DNA of 64,000 nucleotides from Phascolarctos cinereus (lineage: Eukaryota; Chordata; Mammalia; Diprotodontia; Phascolarctidae). This document shows, one piece after another, positions 33,060 to 44,345 of this stretch; position 1 is the first letter of the stretch, and every line of letters begins with the position of its first letter. The DNA lies in contig NW_018343987.1 in assembly GCF_002099425.1 (NCBI RefSeq), forward strand, positions 15,687,501 through 15,751,500, written 5' to 3'. A model generated the notes under the pieces. That model was not told the DNA's origin. It saw only the letters and a program-made list of their open reading frames with translations, and ran no database searches. Made by a program: the position numbers and the translations under genes.

Positions 33060-33840
33060 TTTAGTAAAAAATTATTAAACATCTATTACATGCAAAGTAC
33101 CAGGCTAGGTGCTAGAGATACAAAGACAGAAATGAAACAGTGCCTGTCCTCAGGGAGCTTGCATTCCACTGCGAAACAACTTGTACTTAGAAAATGGGTA
33201 AGGGGTTGGAAGCTTGCAGATTCTCTCCCACTAAGAGGTCCCAGCTCTGGGTTCACATGGACCAGGTTCAGTCCTGGGGTATCCTGACCTCTAAAAAGAG
33301 GCGTCATGCTCTCTCTTGATGTATCTGGAGGCTGATGTACCCTCCCACCACAGAGCCCCTAGGAGCATCATATAAAGCTTAAGTCGTACTCCAGACCAGC
33401 ATCTTTCCAAAATCTCCAGCAGGGAGGAAAGTGACAACTGGAAGGATAAGCATTTGAGTTGAACTTTGATGCCAATGGGGGATTCTGTCTGTTGGAGGAG
33501 AGGAAAGGATGTATTCCAAACATGGATGTCAGGCTGTCAAAAGCATAGAAATGACAAAGGCAGTGGAGAGCAGCAAGCACTGGGAAAGATGGCTTGATTG
33601 GAATGTCAAGCGTGTGAAGGGGAGTAACATGAAATAAGTCTGGAAATACAGGCAGGAGTCAGATTGTGAAGGGCTTGAAAAGGCAGACAAAGAGGTATGT
33701 ACTTTATTCTAGTGGCAAGAAGGATTCAAGTGCAGTTTCTTGGGCAGGAGAGTGATGTGGTCAGACCCATACTTTGGGAGTATCACTTGGGCAGCTCTGT
33801 GGAATACTGATTGCAGAAGGGAAAGAGCAGAGGATGTTGC
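33060..33840 (-). mobile_element. L2 LINE 3' part with a non-L2 insert
   Basis: 33060-33185 terminus (aattattaaacatctattac, tcagggagcttgcattccac), then unrecognised 33190-33410, then 33415-33840 in L2 order (cagattgtgaagggcttgaa, gagtgatgtggtcagaccca). Confidence 0.75.
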
Positions 33841-34560
33841 CCCTATGAGGGTCTATAATTGTCTCGCATCCTCGCTTTGCCCAGCTTCCAGTAGTGTGGC
33901 CCTCTAAAGAAAGGGGTTGTACTCTTTGTAGACATCTCTGGTTCTTTCCACTCCCGCCTTCGAGCTAGGCAGAGGTAGCCTGGTTTATTTCTAACCTGCT
34001 CAAGGCCTAAGAAGTAAAGCACCCCAGGATGAAAGTGTGGTGAAGTCAAGCAGAAACCTCATCCATTCCCCAAGACAGAAAGTCACTAGAAGGGAATTTG
34101 AGCAGGAGCTCAGATCAGGCCTCCAGGCATCTCCAGGGCCTCTCTTTCTCTGCAGCTCAGAACTACACCCAGGAGAGGAGCTGTGCAGTCCAGCCCAGCC
34201 TGACGAGTACCTGCCAATTAACTGTTCCTGCCACGCTCTCCTCTGAGGGATGTGTCTCTTGCTAAGCCAGTCCCTAGGTAACCAGAGGCCAGAGACCAGA
34301 GATGCACAGCTGCTGCCATCTCTCGGTCAGTTCTGTCTCTGCTATTTATGTCTGACAGCCTTCCTTCTACAGCCTTCCTTTTCCTTCCTAGACAACAGGG
34401 GTCTCCCAGGCAAGGGAGTTAACTGCAATGTGATCCAGGCTGCTTCTGCTACTTCAAAGCTGGGCCGCATCTGAGGGTGCCTCGATGTCCAGATGAAGAT
34501 GGCTGCTCCCCTCCCCCCAACCTCACTGCTAGTAAAGGTTCCCTCATCATTCACCACTGG
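33841..34560. other. Unique, relatively GC-rich sequence
   Basis: Repeat-free. Short frames on both strands. A pyrimidine-rich AG near 34155 is followed by a short open stretch, but no matching donor is convincing, so no exon is called. Confidence 0.35.
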
Positions 34561-34806
34561 CCAAATTCAACTCAAGGCTGCTTCCTCCAATTTGCTGAAC
34601 CTTTATTTGAGGAAGTACCCACACCAGCACCATGTTCTCTTCAAATCTCAACCTGCCAATGATGCTTTCTCCACACAGCTTCTCCACCCTGTCCCTGTGC
34701 TCCTCCCCCTCCCCTTTTATCTATTATCTTCCCCCATCAGAATGTAAGCTCCTTGAGGGCAGGCAAGGGCTGTTTTTCTTTTCACTTGTATTTGTATTCT
34801 CAGCAC
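34561..34806 (+). mobile_element. L2 LINE 3' end
   Basis: Clear from 34735 (tcagaatgtaagctccttga at 34737-34756, then tgtattctcagcactg). 34561-34735 is degraded L2. Confidence 0.7.
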
Positions 34807-34854
34807 TGCTTTATCTATAGCTATATAGATGGATAGACAGACAGATATCTGTGG

Positions 34855-35145
34855 GGGTGGGAATCTAAATGAGGCCTTAAAGATCATCCTGTCTAGCTAA
34901 AAACTGAGGACCAGAGAGGGGAGTGGAGTTGCTCAAGGCTCACACAGCATTAGTGGCAGAGAGAGGAACAGAACCTTTATAAAAATGATTATTGCCTGAA
35001 CACTTCTCTGGACTCGTCCATGGGGGAAAGGATGGCACTTCAGACAGTTCTTCTTTCCATTGGTTAAAAAAAAGAAAGAGAGAAAGGGCTAGTTTATTAT
35101 GCCTTTGAGATGCAGTATGCTTTCTATTATACCACACTGACTCCC
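34855..35145 (-). mobile_element. MIR-type SINE with internal insert
   Basis: aactgaggaccagagagggg, aaggctcacacagcattagt, then a head side ctattataccacactgactc near 35126-35145. Confidence 0.6.
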
Positions 35146-35854
35146 CACTTTAAAGAGTCTGTGAGATCCTAAAAAGAGAAATCCACCAAAGTCTGTCCTT
35201 GAGAATCCCTTTGATGGTGAAGGATAGGTCTCAGGACAGAGAGGAGGGCAGTTTCTCTGGAGTCCAGTGGAAGAAGGATCATGTTAACCAGCCCACAGCC
35301 AGTTTCCTTTGGACAGATCCTGAGAACTGACCGGAGAAACCTAACCCTTAGCCTGGGGATTCATAGACTAATGAAATCTAAACCTTGTTTCTCTTTAAAC
35401 CCTTGGATTGTGGTACCAAGTCCTTATCCCTGTTGGTCCCCTGGGCTCAAAAACCTGTTATATCCAACCATTTCTCACCTATCCCACCTGCCACCATGCC
35501 CCAACTCCTATAGCATCCACCATTCCTAGGTATCCTCATTCTAGCATGGACTTCTTTTCTCTTCTCTCCCTCTGGCAACACCCTATTGAGACTCAATGTG
35601 TCTTTTCACAAGAACTGATTCACAAGATAAAACATGTGTGTGTGTGTGTGTGTGTGTGTATACAAGTTCAGAAGCTATTATGCAGTTAGAAGTTATTAAA
35701 AGTACCTGGGAAAAATTTCTTCCAAGCCCAGGCTGAATGACTTTCTACTTATTAGTTCTTTCAGCTGAAGTTCCCAGGCCAAACTCAGCCCACTATAAAA
35801 TGACAGAACCAGAATTGCTGAATTGGGAAAGGACATCAGAAGTTTTATAGTTCA
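35146..35854. other. Unique sequence with a short (GT)n
   Basis: (GT)n at 35635-35659. The rest is pyrimidine-rich in part (35440-35600) and might include eroded LINE. No gene seen. Confidence 0.35.
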
Positions 35855-37125
35855 CCTTTGACCCTATCACCCTCTTCTCCTTGATACTTTCTAGGTTTCA
35901 TGACATTCTTCTCTCTTGATCTCCTCCTACCTACTGGACATTTCCTTCTCAATCTCCTTCACTGGATCTTTAACCTGGTCACATCTGCTAACCATAGAGG
36001 CCCCCCAAGGCTCTGCCCTAAACTCACTTCTCTTTCACATGATTATTTCATCAGTTTCCACGGATTCAATTATCATCTCTATGCACCTTATTCTCAGATC
36101 TATTTATCCAGCTCTAACCTCTTTCCTGACTTCCAGTCTCACATCTATAACTTCCTAATGAACATCTCAAACTGGATGTCCTGCAGACATCTTAAACTCA
36201 ATACGTTCAAAATGGAACTCATTATCTTTCCCCCAAACTGCCCACTAACTTCCTAACCTTCCTATTACTGCTGAGGGTACCAGCATCCTCTTCGCTACCG
36301 AGGCTCCCAGGTTCTCAGCCAACCTAGGTGTCATCCTTGACTCCTCACTGTCTCTTACCTCCCATATCCAAGCTGTCACCTTTGTAATATCTCCCGTATA
36401 AGTCCCTTTCTCTCTTCTGACACTGACATTACATTGGTGGAGTCCCTCATCACATCATTCCTGGATTATTTCAGTAGCCTGCTGTAGGACTCCACGTTTC
36501 AAATCTCTCCCCACTCTAGTCCATCTTCTACTCAGCTATAAAGTTGATCTTCCCAAAGTACAGATCTTATCATGTCAACCCCTACTCAATAAATTCCATT
36601 GGCTCCCTATTACCTACAGGATCAAATACATAATCCTCTGTTTGACTTTAAAACTCTTTAGAATCTGGCCCCTTCCTACCTTTGTAGCCTTCTAACACCT
36701 TACTCCTCCCACATACTCTTCCATCCAATGGTACAAGCTCTCTTGCTGTTCCTTGCACACAACACTCCATCTTCTGACTATTTGAATTAGCTGTCCTCCA
36801 TACCTGAAAATGTCTCCCTCCTCATCTCTACCTCCTGGCTTCCCTGGATTCCAAAGTCCCAACCTTCTACAAAAGGCCTTTCCCAGTCCTCCTTAATGCC
36901 TTCCTTTCAAGACTATCACCAATGTATCCTGTATATATTTTGCTTGGGCATAGTTTGTATATTGTATCCCTCATTGGACTATGAATTCCTAGAGAGCAGA
37001 AGACTGTGATTCTTTTTGTTTTGTTTTGGTTTGTTTTTGCTTTTCTTTGTATCCTTGGCATGTGTCACAGTCTCTAGCACATAGCAGGTGCTTAATAAAT
37101 GTTTATTTACTGACTAACTTACAAA
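35855..37125 (+). mobile_element. L2 LINE, 1.27-kb 3' copy with intact terminus
   Basis: From the RT region (atagaggccccccaaggctc; tatcatctctatgcacctta, where the YADD motif reads YAPY) through the C-terminus to tagcacatagcaggtgctta and aataaatgtttatttactga. The 118-codon frame at 35900-36256 retains recognisable RT residues (FNYHLYA..QIYLSS..ISNWM). Confidence 0.9.
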
Positions 37126-37127
37126 AA

Positions 37128-38380
37128 TTAAATCTGTTCTGCAACATATCCGAGTGGTCTAACCTCCGTTTTAAGACCCCTTCCTAGTTCACTGTCCACT
37201 GAAACAGTCCAACCCACTTTTGCAAAGCTCTAAATGCAAGGAAGCTGTTTCCCATTCCCTTAGGCTCACAATCTATCTCTTACCAACCATATCCAATCTG
37301 TTACCAAGGCCCGCCAATTTCACCTTTTCCATATCTCTCAAGTATGCCCCCTTCTCTCCTCTGACACTGCCATTACTCTGGTGAAGGCTCCTAGCACCTC
37401 ACCCCTGGACTATTATAATAGTCTGCTGGTGGGTCTGCCTGGCTCAAGTCTCTCCCCCCTCCAATCCATCCTCCAGACTGCCATAGTTCCAGTCATATCA
37501 CCCCTGGCCATGACTCAGCTCCCTATTCCCTCCAGGATCAATTACAAAATGTTCTGTTTGGCATTCAAAGCCCTTCACAACCTAGCCCCCTCCTGCCTTT
37601 CCAGTCTTCTTACTCCTTATACCCTATCTCCACATACTCTTGGATCCAGTGATACTGACTTCCTGGCTGTTTCATGAACAAAACGCTCCATCTCTCAGCT
37701 CTGGGTATTTTTTCTGACTGACTCCCTCTGACTATTGACCTCCCTGGCTTCCTTTAAATCCCAACTAAAACCCCACCTCCCATAGGAAGCCTTCCCCAAC
37801 CCCTCTTAAATTCCATGCCTCACTGCTTGTTTGCACATATTTGTTTGCTTGTTGAATCTCCTATTAGACTGTCAGCTCCTTGAGGGCACTGTTTTTTGCC
37901 TCTTTTTTTTGTATCCCCATCACTTAGCACAGTGTCTGGCATTCAGTAGGCACTTAATACATATTTATTGACTATCTCACTGATTTGACCAGAAATTTTC
38001 CTCTTTGAAACTTCTACCCATTGTTTCTGAACCTGATCTGCCTTTTAGGGCCAAGTAGGGTAGGTCTAATCCCTCTCCCACATGCCAGTTTTTCATATAT
38101 TTAAAGGTAGCATCATGCCACCCATTAAGACTTCTTGCATCCTTAATTAATTCCTTCAGTTGATCCTGGCATCCATGGCTCCCAATTTTCTCACTATCAT
38201 GATTGCCTTTTTCTGAATTTGGTCTAGTTCATCAATGTCTTTTCTAAAATATGGTGCCTGGAATTGAACACTTCATTCTTTTCGCTTTCTAAGGCAGAGA
38301 ACATTGGCACTATCACCAATCTAGCTCTGAAAATTGTACTTTTATTTATAACAACCTAAGCTCATGAGAGTCTCTAGAGC
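37128..38380 (-). mobile_element. L3/CR1 LINE 3' part, split by an L2
   Basis: 37128-37260 (gagtggtctaacctccgttt, tgcaaagctctaaatgc) and 37987-38380 (aaacttctacccattgtttc, gtctaatccctctcccacat, agttcatcaatgtcttttct) are collinear with a CR1-family 3' half on the minus strand. Confidence 0.75.
37262..37985 (+). mobile_element. L2 LINE, 5'-truncated, inserted in L3
   Basis: Well preserved: cccttctctcctctgacact, attacaaaatgttctgtttg, caaagcccttcacaacctag, gactgtcagctccttgaggg and gtaggcacttaatacatatt. Lower divergence by eye than the L3 around it. Confidence 0.9.
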
Positions 38381-39065
38381 ACCGTAACTAAGCCAAGTTA
38401 TTCAGCCCATTCTATCTCTAACTGCTTAGCATAAGAGAATGTGCTTTCTCTATGCCAACTGTTATTTTTAAAACCTGCTAGACAGGTGCTCTTAGTTCTT
38501 ACTAATCACTAACTCACTAAGTAATCACCCCTCATCTCTGAGCCCTGGAAAGGAAAGGGGAAAATGATAAACATGGAAATTACTTTCTCACCACCTCAAA
38601 AGCATAATAAAACAGCCCTGTTTCTTTACCCATGGAAAGGGTCATCTGCCTGAAGTGCCCCCTGTGGATACAGTTATCTGCCAAGAAAAGCAGAGGCCAG
38701 AGAAGCTCAGGGAGTAATCCCTTCCCACTCAGAAATTCTAGGATTCTTTGGTTCTGTGAAATGAAGCCTGGTGACTTTATGGAATCTGCCATGGTCACAT
38801 ATGGACAGAAAGCAAGTAAGCAAATCCCCAGGAGTACCTGAGGCAGGAACAGATTCAGGTGTTGCTCTCCAGGGAAGGAAGGCCACAGCTGAGCTGACTC
38901 CTATGGCCTTGGCCAACCAGAACCTACTCCTTAGGTCTCTGGGACCCTGCTTTCTCTGACTTCCATTGAATCCTTTATCCTGTCTTGTTCACTTGGATGA
39001 TTTTGACACCTGTGTCAGAAATGAAGTGGGCAAAATATAGGATACAGCTGAAATGAGGGTAATTT
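38381..39065. other. Unique sequence, no gene seen
   Basis: Overlapping short frames on both strands (38580-38960) without recognised domain. A GTAAGC at 38816 has no convincing acceptor partner. Confidence 0.4.
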
Positions 39066-39067
39066 TT

Positions 39068-39510
39068 CAATCAATTATCCAACAAGTATTCACTAGGTGG
39101 CTCAGCGGATAGAACACCAAACCTGGAGTCAGGAAGATCTGAGTTCAAATCCTCAGACACTTACTAGCTGTGTGACCCTGGGCAAGTCACTTAACCCTGT
39201 TTGCCTCAGTGTCCTCACCTGTAAAATGAGCTGGAGAAGGAAATGTCAAACCACTCCAATATCTCTGCCAAGAAAACCCTAAATGAGGTCACAACAGAGT
39301 CAGGACTGAAAAAATGACCAAACAATAATAAATTCACTAAGTACTTCCTATTTGCTCAGTACTATATTAGGCAAGCTGGAGCTAATCAACAAAATAGAAA
39401 ACATTGTCCCTGCCTTCAGGGAGTTTATAGTCTTACTGCAGAAACAAGAGTAATAGCAGTGAAAGAGAGAATAATATGACATTACACAAGAAGTACTGAA
39501 CTCGGGTGAA
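39068..39510 (-). mobile_element. L2 LINE 3' end, split by a SINE
   Basis: Removing the SINE and one duplication copy restores the L2 order aacaagtattcacta + agtacttcctatttgctc. Continues ttcagggagtttatagtctt. Confidence 0.8.
39096..39331 (+). mobile_element. CORE-SINE with RTE/BovB-type tail, with target-site duplication
   Basis: Perfect 8-bp duplication ATTCACTA at 39088-39095 and 39332-39339. The head is slightly shortened (ggtggctcagcggatag); the tail ends gaccaaacaataata. Confidence 0.88.
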
Positions 39511-39514
39511 ACTC

Positions 39515-39778
39515 AGGGATGTGCTTGTAAATATTTAACAACCAGCTTTTTTGGGGGGGCAGAGGAAAAGGGATATATATACAACAACAAACTTTTAAGT
39601 TTAATCTACATTATTAACATTTTTTCAACTCTTTCTCTTGTCTAAAGAATTAACAAAACAATGAATCAAGTTCTGATTTGTAGTGTTTACTGATTCCTGA
39701 GGTGTAAATATTCACACTGAAAAGGTATCAATTTTTGAGACAGTGCAAGTTGGCTCCAGCACTCTTCATGCACTCATT

Positions 39779-39780
<2 letters not shown>
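39515..39780. mobile_element. Unclassified, probably transposon-derived sequence
   Basis: Begins gtgcttgtaaatatttaaca and continues with a G-run and an AT-rich body. It looks like an old DNA transposon fragment as I remember such sequences, but I cannot place it. Confidence 0.3.

Positions 39781-39782
<2 letters not shown>

Positions 39783-39821
<39 letters not shown>
39783..39821. repeat. (TA)n microsatellite
   Basis: About 19 pure AT units next to an L2 terminus. Confidence 0.98.
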
Positions 39822-39825
<4 letters not shown>

Positions 39826-40260
39826 CACCTACTATGTGCCAGGCACTGTGCCAAGTGCTACGGATACAACAACAAAAAAAAGCAAAAGACAATCCCTGGC
39901 CTCAAGGAGCTTGCAGTCAAATTGGGGAGATAACATGCAAATAAATATGTGCAAAACAAACTAAATACAGGATAAATAGGAAATATTAACAGAAGGAAGA
40001 CACCGGAATAAAGAGGAGCTGGGAAAGGTTTTCAGTAGGAGGTGGGATTTTAGTTGGAACTTAAAGGACCCAGGGAGGTCAGTAGTCAGAGTGGAGAAGG
40101 GAAAGCATTCCAAGTATTGGGGACAGCCAAAGTGAATGCCCAGAGCTGAGAGATGGAGTATCTTATTAAGAAACTGGAATTCAAAAAATGTGGCCAAGAG
40201 AAGTCTGGGAAGGAAATAGGACTCAACTACAGCTAAAACATGAAGAGGATTTGAATAGAT
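39822..40260 (-). mobile_element. L2 LINE 3' end
   Basis: cacctactatgtgccaggca, tcaaggagcttgcagtcaaa, ggaggtgggattttagttgg, aaagcattccaagtattggg. One of the least diverged L2 ends here by eye. Confidence 0.9.
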
Positions 40261-40555
40261 GGAGCAGCTACATTCCAGCTACTATCAGATTACACATGGC
40301 ATAGAGTACAATGCTAAGGATCGCTCCCTGTCTTTCCTTTGACTAAGTGGCACTGGGCACACACACAAAAAAAGTTTAACACCCAAGGAGAGGTTTCCAG
40401 GATGGGTTGCTATCATTTTATGAACATTCCCCCATGCCACTATCACTCTGAGAACAAACATGTGACTATGAGTCTCTGGGTATGATTCTCTGGATACAAA
40501 AAAGGGAAGGATTTAAAATCCCTTTATTCCCACTCACGTGATCAATACTCTACAT
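40261..40555. other. Unique sequence, no gene seen
   Basis: No repeat or motif recognised. Confidence 0.35.
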
Positions 40556-41025
40556 CATACCTGCATCACCTCTCATCCACCCTATTGCTACAGCTTCCTA
40601 ATTGGGTTCTCCAAGGCTAGCCCCACCCCTCTCTAAGCCACACTCTATATATAAACAACTGAATTAATATTATAGAGAAAAAAGAATCAAGCTTAGAGAA
40701 TTGGGAGATACCCATAGGTAAAGCACATGATAAGAATGAAGATCCCTGCACACTGAACAGGTAGCAAGAGAACCAAGAGAGAGCAGAGTGAAGGAGAGGG
40801 TATTCAGCAGAAGGTGGTCAATTGTGTCAGATACAGAAGAGCTCAAAAAGGGAAATACAATGCTCCAGTGTTTAGCACGATACCTGGCACATAGGTGCTT
40901 AATCTATCTTTATTAATTGACTGAGAGCAAGGACTATTTCTTTTTTACCTTTGAATCATCAGTGCTTAGCACAGTGCCTGGTTCAGAGTAGGCATGCCAT
41001 AATTGTTTGTTGCATTGAAATGAAT
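40556..41025. mobile_element. Cluster of L2 fragments in both orientations
   Basis: 40556-40670 plus strand (cctgcatcacctctcatcca), 40680-40850 minus strand (agagggtattcagcagaagg), 40862-40921 and 40922-41020 plus-strand termini (tttagcacgatacctggcac; agtgcttagcacagtgcctg). Confidence 0.65.
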
Positions 41026-41034
41026 TGAATGGAA

Positions 41035-41225
41035 GTGGGTTCAAATCCTAACTATGCCCATCCTTCAAGAATAGCTGCATTCTAATCCAAGTTCTACCAC
41101 TTTTTAGCTAAGTGACCTTGGTAATTCACTTCAACATTTTTGGCCTGAGCTTCCTTCTCTGTGAAATGAAAGAATTGAATGAGATAACTTTTATATAAGA
41201 TTCCTTTCAGCCTTAAAATTCTGAA
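41035..41225 (+). mobile_element. MIR3-type SINE
   Basis: ggttcaaatcctaactatgc, ttagctaagtgaccttggta, ctctgtgaaatgaaagaatt and the end ttcctttcagccttaaaatt. Confidence 0.65.
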
Positions 41226-41361
41226 ACTGCCTAACCACCTTTAGGCTGAACTGATCTATTCTGGGCCTTACAAAAAAGGCTTCAGGGATGCTATGAAGCT
41301 CTTCAGAGTTGTTCTGGTCACTGTGACAGTCTCATAGCCTTTGTGGCAATACCCTCCACAT

Positions 41362-41470
41362 TCAATTTAATTCAATTTGACAAGGCACCAAGCTAAATTG
41401 GGATTACAGTGACAAAAACAAAGAGTCTCTGCCCCCAAGGAATTTGTATTCTATTGGGAGCAGCAAAAAA
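41362..41470 (-). mobile_element. L2 LINE terminal fragment
   Basis: caaggcaccaagctaaattg, ctctgcccccaaggaatttg, tattctattgggag. Confidence 0.65.
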
Positions 41471-41796
41471 GGTCTTGAGTTATTGGGAGAGGGCAGTGTT
41501 ATTTGTTTGTGTTTGTTTTTATTTTTAGCACCATTGGGGGAAAAAGAAGGATCAAAGAAAGGGTAGAACCTCTGGTTGGCATATAGGAGATGGTGATAAT
41601 GGATGACAAAAGAGCAGAGTTATCTAACTCACAGTGTGTTTGTTTCTTTACCTGCCAAAGAAAATTATCTGTGGTCTAGAAAGGATAGAACAAAACTGAG
41701 TAGCAGGGAGTTCATACCCAAGATAAATAGGGAGCTAGTAAGACAAAACCTAACTGTCTTTAATAAGATCATGTCGCCAGGCCCAGGTTACTGAAG
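41471..41796. other. Unique sequence, no gene seen
   Basis: No repeat or coding motif recognised. Confidence 0.35.
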
Positions 41797-42091
41797 GAAT
41801 CATAGACATGAAGAGCTGGAAGTAACTTCAGAAACCATCTCATTGAAATGTTACCTGAAAGTGAATCTTAGCTCTGTTTCCAACAAGTGATCAAATAACC
41901 TTTGTTCCAAGACTTGCAGTGGGGAGCAACCCATTACTTCTCAGGGCAACTCAGTTTTAATGGTTAAGGACTTTTATCCCTTGCATTTCTCCCAGTTCAG
42001 TCCTCTGCAACCTTGTAGAATAAATCTAATCCCTCTTCCACGTGATAACACTTCAAATACTTAAAGACAGTTATTATGTCTCCCTTAAAAA
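41797..42091 (-). mobile_element. L3/CR1 LINE 3' end
   Basis: gaatcatagacatgaagagc, caagacttgcagtggggagc, tctaatccctcttccacgtg and aaagacagttattatgtctc in CR1 minus-strand order. Interrupted at its far end by the SINE at 42103. Confidence 0.75.
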
Positions 42092-42102
42092 AAAAGAACT
42101 AA

Positions 42103-42248
42103 CAGTGGCGGCTGGGTGAGGCAGTAGATAGAGCACTGGCCCTGGATTCAGGAGGACCTGAGTTCAAATTCAGCCTCAAACACATAACACTTACTAGCTG
42201 TGTGACCCTGGGCAAGTCACTTAACCCCACTGCCTATCCAAAACAAAA
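42103..42248 (+). mobile_element. Poly(A)-tailed CORE-SINE (WSINE1-like), with target-site duplication
   Basis: Head and CORE are close to the copy at 1716-1862 and end in ttaaccccactgcc and an A-rich tail. Duplication aaaagaactaa at 42092-42102 and 42249-42259, 11 of 11 identical. One of the two youngest-looking SINEs here. Confidence 0.85.
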
Positions 42249-42471
42249 AAAAGAACTAAGACATATTTGCTGAACTTCTCTGTTATTTTTGAATGACAAC
42301 AAGGAGTAGAAGAAGTGCAACAGGACTGGAGAAGAGGAAACATTGTCTAGATTTTTTTTAAAAGAAGTAGAAATAGAGTCTATAAACTCTATAACTGATT
42401 CCTGACAAAATTCTAGAATTATTATTAAAAATATGGTTTGAAAAATCCTTTAAAAGCCAGTAAGGTATGCC

Positions 42472-43735
42472 TCATTCATTCATCAAGCATTTTATTAGGT
42501 GCCTGTAACACATGGTGTACACATAAAACCAATTTATGGTTATGTATGTTTATCAAGGCTGACATTATACTAGTAAGACTTACATTCATCAGTGCATGCA
42601 ATCAAATTTTATTGACTATTCAACAATACAAACATTAACCCCTCTAGGAAAAAAAAAATCCCAATTCCTAAAGGTCCCAGTAACCAGTGCTAGCAATAAG
42701 GTTCTCTCTCTGCCCAGCCATGTGCCCTGTGTCTCCCTCCAAGGTGGCATTCTGGTAACTCTTCATCAATCAGCAGTGCTCTGAAGAAAACATAGGTTTA
42801 TCAAATTTCCAAGTGCAGAGAATTTAGGAGTCTGTCCTACTCATGACTCAGAAGTAGACTAATGGCTAGGACATCTGGTGGTGGGGTTTTATGGTTGTGG
42901 CTAGAATATTTACAAGTTACAATTAAGTTCTGATTGATGACTATCTAAGCATATGATGAAAAGGAAACCATCAATCAAAGCTTCAGTTTCCTAGCATCCT
43001 TTACAAATGGTTATCAGCAATTTACCAGATTTGAAGGACACACATTATTAGCATTATTAGAGTTTTACCAAAATCTAGGAGGACATACAGATCATTAGTA
43101 GTTGTTTACCAAATTTGGGACACATATACACACATCATTGCCAAACTATACCACTCAACTCATTATTATAGAAAAAATAGCTTACCTAACAACTACTTAG
43201 TCACAAAATGGTAGCTTAAAACAAAATGGAGTTGCTCATCCTAAGTTAACATGCTTTTTCCCACTATAGTGCCTACCATGTTTTTTGCTTGGGATACAGA
43301 AACAAGAGCAAAATAGTACCTGCCCTCAAATGGCTTACATTCTAGGAGTGGGGAGAGATACAACAGGAACACACATAAGTATCTACAAAGTAAATCCAAA
43401 TTAATTTCGTTGGGAGAAGTGGTAGGGAGAATCAAGACAGGAGGTAACACATTTAAGCTGTATCTTCAGAATTCAAAGAACTGTGGTGAGAAATACATTC
43501 TGGCCATGGAAAATAGCCTCCAGGAAGACATGGAGGTAGGAGATAAGAGTATTGTGGTTGGGGAGCAGCAAGCAGGTCAGCTTGGCTAAATATAGAGGGA
43601 ATGAAATGGAGTAATGGGAAATAATAATGGAAAGGCAGTCTGGAGCCTGATTTGTGAAGGGCTGTAAGTGCCAGAGGAGTTTGTGTTTTATCTTAAAAGC
43701 AAGTAGAAGCCACTAGGAAGAGAGTAGGGGAACAG
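42472..43735 (-). mobile_element. L2 LINE 3' part, split by an LTR
   Basis: 42472-42535 (cattttattaggtgcctgta) and 43252-43735 (tgccctcaaatggcttacat, tttgtgaagggctgtaagtg) belong to a minus-strand L2. Confidence 0.7.
42560..43251 (-). mobile_element. Probable LTR of an endogenous retrovirus-like element (fossil)
   Basis: On the minus strand it begins TGTTAACTTAGGATGAG, has a TATA-like ataaaacccc downstream and an AATAAA signal at 42608-42613. The early accattttgtg stretch is typical of LTR U3 regions. The 3' boundary is uncertain (42540-42600). It sits inside an L2 (-), with no internal region beside it, so a solo LTR is likely. Confidence 0.45.
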
Positions 43736-44039
43736 ACTAAATGATCTTTAAAGTTCCTTCTGGTTCTAAATTCTAAAAACCTTTGATCTCTCCCATTAGA
43801 TTATGAGAGTATGGAATTGAAATTGACCCATGTAGGGAGGGGAATTTGGGTCTAAGCAACTGTCACTTAACCTACACCCCAAAAAAGAACAGATCTGATT
43901 AACCCACTTCCTCTTTTTTTTTTCAATAGGGTTACTAAAGTGGTAGATGAAGGGAACACTGTAAATAGATATAATGGTGAGTCAGACAATAGTGTGCCTA
44001 CACTTCTTGGGGTGCTGTGTTGGGATTGGCAGAAGACAG

Positions 44040-44345
44040 ATCATTGTTAACATTTAAAAAAAAAACAGTCTCAGTGAAGAGTTGGTCTCAGAAACCAGAC
44101 TGCAAGGGGTTGAGAAATGAATGGGTAAGGCACTGAGTGTAGATAGTTCTTTCTAACAGTTTGGCTGTGAAAAGGAGGAGAGATTAAGAATGGCAGCTTG
44201 GGAGGATAGCATGGCCAAATGTAGGAGTTGTTTGCTTGTTTTTGTTCTTTAAGGCTAGGGTAAGACCTGAACATGTTTTTAAGGCAACAGGGAAGAAGCT
44301 AGTACATAGAGGGAAATTGAATAAGGAAGAGAAAAGCAACAATGA
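44040..44345 (-). mobile_element. L2 LINE fragment, upstream RT region
   Basis: gtctcagaaaccagactgca, cagtttggctgtgaaaagga and gacctgaacatgtttttaag in L2 minus-strand order. Confidence 0.75.

Larger units (their letters stand above)
42262..44005 (+). mobile_element. L3/CR1 LINE, RT region fragments
   Basis: 42262-42470 (aacaggactggagaagagga, attcctgacaaaattctaga, catcctttaaaagcc-like) and 43895-44005 (ttcaatagggttactaaagt, ggtagatgaagggaacactg) resemble the RT of CR1-family LINEs. L2 and LTR sequence lies between. Confidence 0.5.

Noticed and set aside
38640-38822. Possible exon ending at a GTAAGC donor
   Set aside because: No good acceptor or frame-consistent open segment precedes it.
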